Assembly (NCBI GenBank): GCA_005777235.1
Contig: SXND01000183.1
Location: 1 to 36,146, forward strand
Direction: 5' to 3'
Origin: Pseudomonadota bacterium
Lineage (GTDB): Bacteria; Tectomicrobia; Entotheonellia; Entotheonellales; Entotheonellaceae
Length of the DNA stretch: 36,146 nucleotides
Part shown: in pieces, positions 30,767-36,146 of the stretch
Numbering within the stretch: position 1 is the stretch's first letter
Layout of the letters: each line of letters begins with the position of its first letter
Position numbers and translations under genes: made by a program
The notes under the pieces: generated by a model
What the model was told of the DNA's origin: nothing
The model's database searches: none
Seen by the model: only the letters and a program-made list of their open reading frames with translations

Positions 30767-33025
30767 GTGGAACTCCCGAGCCCGGGCGGGCCAACGCTTC
30801 TGCCGCACCCCCCGGAGATCATCGGGCGGGCCGGGCTCATGGCGCAGGTGATCCAGGCCCTGGCCGGTGCCCGCCTGGTGACGCTCAGCGGCCCTGGGGG
30901 CATTGGCAAGACCACGGTCGGGCTGGCGGTGGCGCACTGGCAGGCGGAGCGGGCGCGTTTTGCCCAGGGTGTACGTCTGGTGGCGGTCGAAGGGGTGCGC
31001 GACAGTACCCGCCTGGCCAGCACGCTGACGGAAGCGTTAGGGGTGACGCCGGATCCGCTCCAGCCCTGGGCCTCCCTGGGCAAAGCGCTGGCCCCGCAGC
31101 ACCTGTTGCTGCTGCTCGACAATGCTGAGGAACTGCTGGACGCCCCCGCTGAGGAGGTGGAGGCCAGTATCACTGCCCTGCGCCAGCTCCTGGAAGGCGC
31201 GCCGGGCCTGCACCTGCTGGTGACGTCGCGGGAAGGCCTGGGGTTGCGCCCCTGGGAACAGGTCATCACTGTGGACACGCTGGCGCGTGGGGAAGCGCTG
31301 CGCCTGTTGCTGCGCTACGCCCCGGCAGCGCAGCAGGTGGGGCTCGGGCTGGAACTGGCGCTCGGACTGGGGCACAGCACCACGCTGCACGCCATCTGTG
31401 ACACCCTGCAGGACTATCCGCTGGCCCTGACCCTGGCCGCGCCGCAGCTCGGGGAGGCTGGCATGACGCCGCCGCGCCTGTTACAAGAGTTGCAGCAGCA
31501 CATGCTGGCCACCCTGGACGACGCCGGCAGTCGTGGCCTGCCAGCGCGCCTGCGCAGTGTGCGCGCCTCCCTCGGGCTGTCGTACCAGCGCCTCTCCGGG
31601 CGGGCTCGGGTGGTGTTCTTTGCCCTCAGTGTGCTGCCCGCCGGGGCCAGTGCGGCGGTGTTGTCCGGGCTCCTCGGTAAGCGCTATGAGCCCGCCGCCC
31701 GCGAGCTGGTGGCGCGCCATCTGGCGCAGTGGCAGGACGGACGCTACACCCAGCTCGCCCCCATCCGCGCCTATGCCCTGGCCACGCGCCCGCGCCGGGT
31801 CGCCGCCATACAGCGCCGGGCCGCCCGGCTGTATGCGCAGCATGCTGGTGCCATGGACGACCTGCTGCGGCCGGTGTCGCGCCGCCGTCGGGCCACCGCG
31901 CTGGCGGCAGCGCCAGGTGCGCCGGCGCTGGAGGCGCTGGAACGCCAGCTCACGCGCCAGGCCCTGACGCTTTTCGATGCCGAGCGCAGCAATCTGCTGG
32001 CTGCCGTAGACTGGGCCTTTGCCACGCAGGCCTGGGACGTGGTGTCAACCCTGGTCGCTGGCCTGCAAACGTACCTGCAGCTACGGGCCCTGTGGGGCGA
32101 CATGGTCAAACTCGGGCTCCTGGCGCTGGACGCCGCCCAGCACGCCGGCGATCGTGCCGCGGCAGGCAGGACGCACAACAACCTGGGCGTGGTCTATCGA
32201 GCGCAAGGGCGCTGGGCCGAGGCCCTGGCGGCCTACGAGGCCAGCCTGGCGCTCTGTCGCGAGCTGGGGGACCGCCACGGCGCGGGCCGGACCCTGAACA
32301 ACCTGGGCGGGGTCTACCAGGAGCAAGGGCGCTGGGCGGCGGTCCTGGCGGCCTATGAGGCCAGCCTGGCGCTCTGTCGCGAGCTAGGGGATCGCCACGG
32401 CGAGGGCCAGACCCTGAACAACCTGGGCGGGCTGTACGAGGTGCAAGGCGATCTCGATGCGGCCCTGGCTTCCTGTCAGCACAGTCTGCGCCTCCGCAAT
32501 GAGTTAGGCGATGCCGTCGGGACCATTAGCGTGTCGCGTCAGCTCGGCGCGCTGCACCTACGGCGTGGCGCGTACGAGGCGGGAGGCGTGCATGTGGCGC
32601 GCGCCCTGGCTCTGGCGCTCAGCCTGCAGCCGCGCCTGGTGGAGGAGACGCTTGCGCACGTCGTCTATATGGCCAAAAACGCCGGCCCGCCGCCCCTGGC
32701 CGGGCTGGGGCAGTTGGGCCAACACCTGCTGACTGTCCTGGCGCCTGGCAGCCTGCCCGAGGCAGCGGACGCGGCCAGGCAGGATGACGCCATGCAGGCT
32801 ATGGCAGCGTTGGGGAGGCAGGTGAGTACGCTGCTGCTGCTGGGGCGCTGGGACGCGGCGGCAGGCCGGGAACGGCGGGGTCTACGCGATCAGGCCATGG
32901 CGCTGGCGGGGCAGATTGATGCGGCGACCGACGGGCGCTGGGGCCTGGCGGCGTGGGTCGCGGGCGTGTGCCCCGGTACGGGATGGCGCGCGGGCCTGCG
33001 GCGCCTGGTGCGGCGTGGCGCCTGA
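30767..33025 (+). CDS. NB-ARC (STAND) ATPase with TPR repeats
   Basis: The product of about 752 residues has IIGRAGLMAQVIQAL, a P-loop LSGPGGIGKTT (40-50), Walker B LLLLLDNAEELL (about 113-124), the TSREGL sensor and a PLALTLAA motif: an NB-ARC/AP-ATPase switch. Residues about 467-585 are three TPR units, two of which are almost identical 40-residue copies. Such proteins sense a ligand through TPRs and activate an effector, here plausibly the CHAT protease. The only start that keeps the GR motif is GTG 30767, immediately after the preceding TAG and in the same phase; it has no ribosome site, so translation depends on coupling or readthrough. Confidence 0.82.
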   Translation: MELPSPGGPTLLPHPPEIIGRAGLMAQVIQALAGARLVTLSGPGGIGKTTVGLAVAHWQAERARFAQGVRLVAVEGVRDSTRLASTLTEALGVTPDPLQPWASLGKALAPQHLLLLLDNAEELLDAPAEEVEASITALRQLLEGAPGLHLLVTSREGLGLRPWEQVITVDTLARGEALRLLLRYAPAAQQVGLGLELALGLGHSTTLHAICDTLQDYPLALTLAAPQLGEAGMTPPRLLQELQQHMLATLDDAGSRGLPARLRSVRASLGLSYQRLSGRARVVFFALSVLPAGASAAVLSGLLGKRYEPAARELVARHLAQWQDGRYTQLAPIRAYALATRPRRVAAIQRRAARLYAQHAGAMDDLLRPVSRRRRATALAAAPGAPALEALERQLTRQALTLFDAERSNLLAAVDWAFATQAWDVVSTLVAGLQTYLQLRALWGDMVKLGLLALDAAQHAGDRAAAGRTHNNLGVVYRAQGRWAEALAAYEASLALCRELGDRHGAGRTLNNLGGVYQEQGRWAAVLAAYEASLALCRELGDRHGEGQTLNNLGGLYEVQGDLDAALASCQHSLRLRNELGDAVGTISVSRQLGALHLRRGAYEAGGVHVARALALALSLQPRLVEETLAHVVYMAKNAGPPPLAGLGQLGQHLLTVLAPGSLPEAADAARQDDAMQAMAALGRQVSTLLLLGRWDAAAGRERRGLRDQAMALAGQIDAATDGRWGLAAWVAGVCPGTGWRAGLRRLVRRGA
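32165..32410. repeat. 120-bp tandem duplication within the TPR region
   Basis: Two consecutive 120-bp units, about 32171-32290 and 32291-32410, are nearly identical (NNLGxVYxxQGRW...CRELGDRHGxGxT). They mark recent expansion of the sensor repeats. Confidence 0.8.
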
Positions 33026-33113
33026 GGGCCGCTCTGGGCAGGGCGACCGCCGGGCGCCCCGACGATGTGGACAGGGCAGGCGCTGGGCCCTCCCGAGGTG
33101 GAGGCCCATCCCG

Positions 33114-33145
33114 GTAGGGGGGCGACCGGCTGGTCGCCCCCCTAC
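33114..33145. repeat. REP-like palindrome, copy 4 (perfect 14-bp arms)
   Basis: GTAGGGGGGCGACC (33114-33127) pairs perfectly with GGTCGCCCCCCTAC (33132-33145), loop GGCT. It is the best-preserved copy of the family in the window and lies 88 bp after the NB-ARC stop. Confidence 0.85.
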
Positions 33146-33146
33146 G

Positions 33147-33370
33147 ATCATCGCGGCGTTTCGGAAAAAGACCTCCCGGTGGCATAGCATCTTGCCTAAG
33201 CGCCCGGTTTGTTAGAATAAATAATCCCAGAAGCGTTTGAAAGGTGTGTTGATGGAGGCGAACCTGTACGTGCAGGATCTGAACGACAAATTTACCAATC
33301 CTTCCGGTAAAGGCACGCCAGCGGCCACACCGGCGTTGACATCTCCCACACGGGCCGAGGTGGAAAACTG
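33147..33370 (+). pseudogene. duplicated 3' fragment of the dynamin-like gene
   Basis: This stretch repeats the dynamin gene end (about 28494-28718) with many substitutions and a small internal deletion with stops near 33200-33235. The best-kept part encodes LYVQDLNDKFTNPSGKG, as in the intact gene. An ATG at 33237 gives an 83-residue frame (to 33488) whose tail is unrelated, so a functional product is unlikely. It is a direct repeat of the dynamin 3' end on the far side of the CHAT/NB-ARC genes. Confidence 0.8.
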
Positions 33371-33488
33371 CAAGAAAACACGCGATGGTCAACGCGGTTT
33401 GAGAAGGAGGACCACACTTTCCTCGGCTTCCTCGCCCTCGCCGCCATCACAAGAATCATCAGGCCACACCTTTGATAACCGTATCTAA

Positions 33489-34049
33489 GCCTCTGACCTG
33501 AGGCCACGTGTCGGGCGCAGGGTCTGCCCGCATGGCCCGCATGGCATGTGGGCCCGGGCGGCGTCCGTAGGGGGGACGGGTCTGAGCGACCACGCCGTGC
33601 CGGGCGGGCGAGCGATCCTTTGTGCGTCTTCAGTACACTTGTCTTGACAGGTCATGGCAATGCGTGTACGTTTTGGCGGTGTCCATGCCGCAAGGAATCC
33701 TTCCATGCTGCGAGCGGCTCATCGAGAGCATGGCCGGATGTCTGGACGCCTGGCCCAAGCGCTAAGGCACTCGTGAGGTGAGCCGTGGCCTATCCGCATA
33801 CCGCTCTGACCGCTTTGGTGCTGTGGCATGCCCTGCACGTGGCCAAGGCCATGAGGACTCACGCTGCACAGGTGACCCTGGCAGCGTGTGATCGTCGGCG
33901 TGTCTCGGCGGTCTTAGAGCATCCGCCATCCCCGTATGCCAAGCGAGTGGCGGCGGCTCAGGCGTTGCCTGCCTTTTCCTGCCCCTTCCTCTCTGGCATG
34001 CAGAGCGGATTGCCAGACGGCATCATTGGCACTTGCCGACGGCTGGCCG
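33489..34049. other. stretch without a supported gene
   Basis: Several short plus-strand frames exist (for example from 33785), but none shows a family pattern or ribosome site. A promoter-like TTGACA (33644-33649) with TACGTT (33667-33672) at 17 bp lies before an unremarkable 38-codon frame. The sequence looks like decayed coding DNA. Confidence 0.5.
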
Positions 34050-34055
34050 ACGCAT

Positions 34056-34289
34056 ACCGCCTTTGGCACCGATCTGGCCAAACGCGACCAGGCTTCGGGC
34101 TGTGAGCAAGTGAGCATGGTTGAAACCCAAGAAGCCTTTGAGCTGGTCTTAGATCGAGCCATGCAGTACCCTGGACCGTGGATTATGGTGGCGCTGCTTG
34201 ACAACGAACGCGCTGCCAGGCGTCCGCCCAAAAGCCTGACGTATATCACACACCGCTTTATGGATAGTCTCGGTTCTCATAAGGTCTAA
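34056..34289 (+). pseudogene. 3' fragment of a thiamine-diphosphate-dependent decarboxylase-like gene
   Basis: The frame reads TAFGTDLAKRDQASG, then ETQEAFELVLDRAM, PGPWIMVALLDN and RRPPKSLTYITHRFM before stopping at 34289. This resembles the last 75 or so residues of TPP enzymes of the sulfopyruvate/phosphonopyruvate-decarboxylase kind. The rest of the enzyme is not present upstream in any frame that I can follow. I rate it a gene remnant; the family call is from memory of the pattern. Confidence 0.45.
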
Positions 34290-34597
34290 AGATGCTAACG
34301 TAGCGTCTCTACTGAGATATAGACACAGGCGGTGGCTCTATGCCAAAACTGAAGGGTTATACGGTCTCGCGGCTCAGCGGGCCACATCGTTCACTGATAC
34401 AAAAAGCGTCTGTGTCCGGCTCCATCCTCACGCGGTCGCCCAGCCAGGCTTTGATCGCCCACAGCGCGTCCCCCCAAGGGGTGCGTGCTGGAGAGGCCGT
34501 TTTTGAGCCGTGTGACGTACAAGATGTGGCTTGCCACGTTCACCTACGGCAGCACCAAAATGGTGAGGTGCTTGGGCGCCTCGTCGTGGGGCAGCAT

Positions 34598-34990
34598 GTG
34601 TTCCGATACTTCGCATCCCTGAGCAACGGCAAGATGGTGCTGTGGTGTTACCTCCTCTGGTATCTCGTCACCGTGGCACACTCCTTCGATCCCTCGCCCA
34701 CCCTCTGGCTCAATGCGCTGGGCATCAGCGCCGTCATCGGTGTGGCGTTGCGCTTGAGCGTGAGCCTACAAAGCGCAGGCTCGGCAGCGCGGTGGCAAAC
34801 GTTTCGCCTGTTCCTCATGCCGTTCTGCGTGTCGAGCTTTTCCTCGCTCATCAAAGGTCGCGGATACATCCTCATCCTCCCTCCGCGGCCCGCCGAACAA
34901 GTCCTATCGGTGGGCGCGTGCCTAGCCTTTGTCTTCCTCGTCGCCATCTTCAGACGTTGCGACCATGCAAGGCGCGCCGCACAGGAGTGA
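34598..34990 (+). CDS. small multi-helix membrane protein of unknown function
   Basis: About 130 residues with three or four hydrophobic helices: MVLWCYLLWYLVTV, NALGISAVIGVALRLSV, LFLMPFCVSSFSSLIKG and VGACLAFVFLVAIF. The conserved-looking FASLSNGKMVLWCY and PFCVSSFSSLIKG remind me of a widespread uncharacterised family. I placed the start at GTG 34598 (VFRYFASLSNG), though ATG 34634 or an earlier codon is possible. The open frame upstream to 34340 looks non-coding. Confidence 0.6.
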   Translation: MFRYFASLSNGKMVLWCYLLWYLVTVAHSFDPSPTLWLNALGISAVIGVALRLSVSLQSAGSAARWQTFRLFLMPFCVSSFSSLIKGRGYILILPPRPAEQVLSVGACLAFVFLVAIFRRCDHARRAAQE

Positions 34991-35478
34991 GAGTCGACCG
35001 CCTCTTCCCCTAGGCGTCCTGCAGACCAGACACCATCTGGCATGCTGTCTCATGTGGGGCCTTCTCTCTCAGGAACCAGAAAGGTACTGGGAAGCAGGGG
35101 CCAGACTGTTAACGGCGCTGGTGTTTACGAGGCATGACGCGGTGGACAGGCTACCGTTGGCCTCAGACACAGCAAGCGCCAGCGCATACAAGGCGTGCCG
35201 AGGTGCGGGTCGTGGCGAGACACGACATATGCACACCGTCTTGACCTGTCGAGGGAAGACACGCAGCATGCGCGCACTGGTGCCGACCCGTCAAGGGTCG
35301 GCAGGGCCAGGCGTGGTCAGCAGTGGCTGACAGGGCCTGGTCAAGACCACGAGCGCCTGCGCGGCCTCTCAGCACACAGCGAACCTCTCTCCCTGCACCT
35401 GCACATGGCCCAGCACCGCCGCGATCCGTCCGCTGCGGACCGCGCATGCCCCGCACAACCTACAGGTGGAGATCTGGT
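34991..35478. other. intergenic stretch with one hairpin
   Basis: No gene is supported. TGCCGACCC (35281-35289) pairs with GGGTCGGCA (35295-35303), loop GTCAA, without a following T-run. Confidence 0.5.
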
Positions 35479-36146
35479 ATGCAACGATCGCTCTGGATGG
35501 TAGGGATAGGCGCAGTGATTGGCCCACTGGGGCTGGCGGTGCTGGAGGGGTGGGCTCAGCCCGCCAAGCCTCAGTTCGAACGGCTCCGCATCGCCGTGGC
35601 CCCGCTGGGGTTTGACAGCAACTTTTCCTGGTCGCATACCATCAGTGGTCTGCTGGATAAGCGGCCCGCCCTGGAGTTCCTCGTCGGGGTGGATCGCCAC
35701 ACTGGCGCGTACATTCCTGAGCTGGCCGACACCTGGAACATGGAGCCTGATGGCAAAACCTGGACGGTGACTTTACGCCAAGGCATCACATTTCACGCAA
35801 CCTGGGGGGAGTGGACGGCCCAGGATGTGCGCCATGCCGTGTTGCGCATCACGCAGCCGGAAGCCGCGGCCAGTGCAACGAGTTTCTGGCGCCAGATGAT
35901 GGGCGTGGCGAAAAATGACGCGGGCCGAGGAGGTGGCCAAGCAGGTTGAGCAGGGCGTGGAGATCGTCGACGCGTAGACGATTGTCTTTCACCTGCAGCG
36001 AGTGGGAGACGCGCTTTGAGGATCGCTTTGGCTACGACCCGGTCAAAGCCAAAGCCCTGCTGACGCAGGCCGGGTATCCGCAGGGCTTTGAGTGTACCCT
36101 GTACCTGTATACCCTGCCGGGCCTGCCGGAGATTGTCGATATTGGC
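35479..36146 (+). pseudogene. family-5 ABC substrate-binding protein, frameshifted and internally deleted
   Basis: The start is good: ATG 35479 with GGAG 7 nt upstream, a signal peptide ending near GWAQP, then a peptide/nickel-type binding protein (LADTWNMEPDGKTWTVTLRQ and GITFHATWGEWTAQDVRHAV). Near 35920 the frame is lost. Its continuation in another frame reads RAEEVAKQVEQGVEIVDA, then TAG, then TIVFHLQR. Directly after comes WETRFEDRFGYDPVKAKALL with GYPQGFECTLYLY, which normally lies some 200 residues further on. A frameshift, a stop and a large deletion therefore all occurred. The gene runs past the window edge. Confidence 0.85.

Noticed and set aside
33785..34105. 106-codon plus-strand frame
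   Set aside because: No ribosome site, family pattern or sensible composition; it overlaps the region of the TPP-enzyme remnant in another phase.
35281..35303. Rho-independent terminator
   Set aside because: A good 9-bp stem but no T-run on either strand.

Overview
The window is 36 kb of GC-rich bacterial DNA. Gene content suggests a large-genome, metabolically versatile environmental bacterium: a fused indolepyruvate:ferredoxin oxidoreductase, a formamidase, an exosortase/PEP-CTERM system, STAND-type ATPases, CHAT/TPR proteins, and many interspersed palindromic repeats and IS200/IS605 elements. The style resembles Candidatus Entotheonella/Tectomicrobia or similar lineages. That is an impression from gene style, not a demonstrated assignment.

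Layout. (1) 1-9002, minus strand: ordinary metabolism. A partial SDR oxidoreductase lies downstream of an acetamidase/formamidase, and a MscK-like mechanosensitive channel lies downstream of an indolepyruvate oxidoreductase with a recognisable sigma70 promoter. (2) 9224-10154, plus strand: a two-gene nucleotidyltransferase-fold/XRE pair that looks like a toxin-antitoxin module. A perfect palindrome covers its -10 box. (3) 10396-16399, minus strand: NADPH:quinone reductase-like, YbaK-like, DUF2283, DUF4062-ATPase, and a membrane ATPase with 32 GVAx tetrapeptide repeats. The last two overlap by 4 bp and look like a conflict or signalling pair. (4) 16427-18035: a complete-looking IS200/IS605 element (tnpA, tnpB, omegaRNA end). 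(5) 18415-19665: an MFS transporter. (6) About 19843-21567: a second IS200/IS605 element whose TnpA has lost its HUH histidine, its tyrosine and one codon to amber, while TnpB remains open. (7) 21781-25552: three genes joined by 4-bp overlaps, namely a membrane VIT-VWA protein with a PEP-CTERM tail, a dedicated exosortase, and a small exported partner. An MFS transporter follows. (8) 26876-33370: a cassette of dynamin-like GTPase, winged-helix-like protein, two-TM protein, CHAT protease (amber-interrupted) and NB-ARC/TPR protein. A near-identical 62-bp inverted repeat pair brackets its dynamin part, and a duplicated fragment of the dynamin 3' end closes it. (9) 33371-36146: decaying DNA with a TPP-enzyme fragment, a small membrane protein and a broken family-5 substrate-binding protein.

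The two most interesting systems are the single-substrate VIT/PEP-CTERM-exosortase operon and the dynamin/CHAT/NB-ARC-TPR cassette, which resembles immune-type signalling clusters. Three unrelated starts (the NTase gene and both tnpA genes) share one geometry: the -10 box ends exactly 6 nt before the ATG. This suggests leaderless mRNAs. In-frame TAG codons interrupt tnpA-2, the CHAT gene and the binding-protein gene. TAG also ends many intact genes here, so decay is likelier than recoding.
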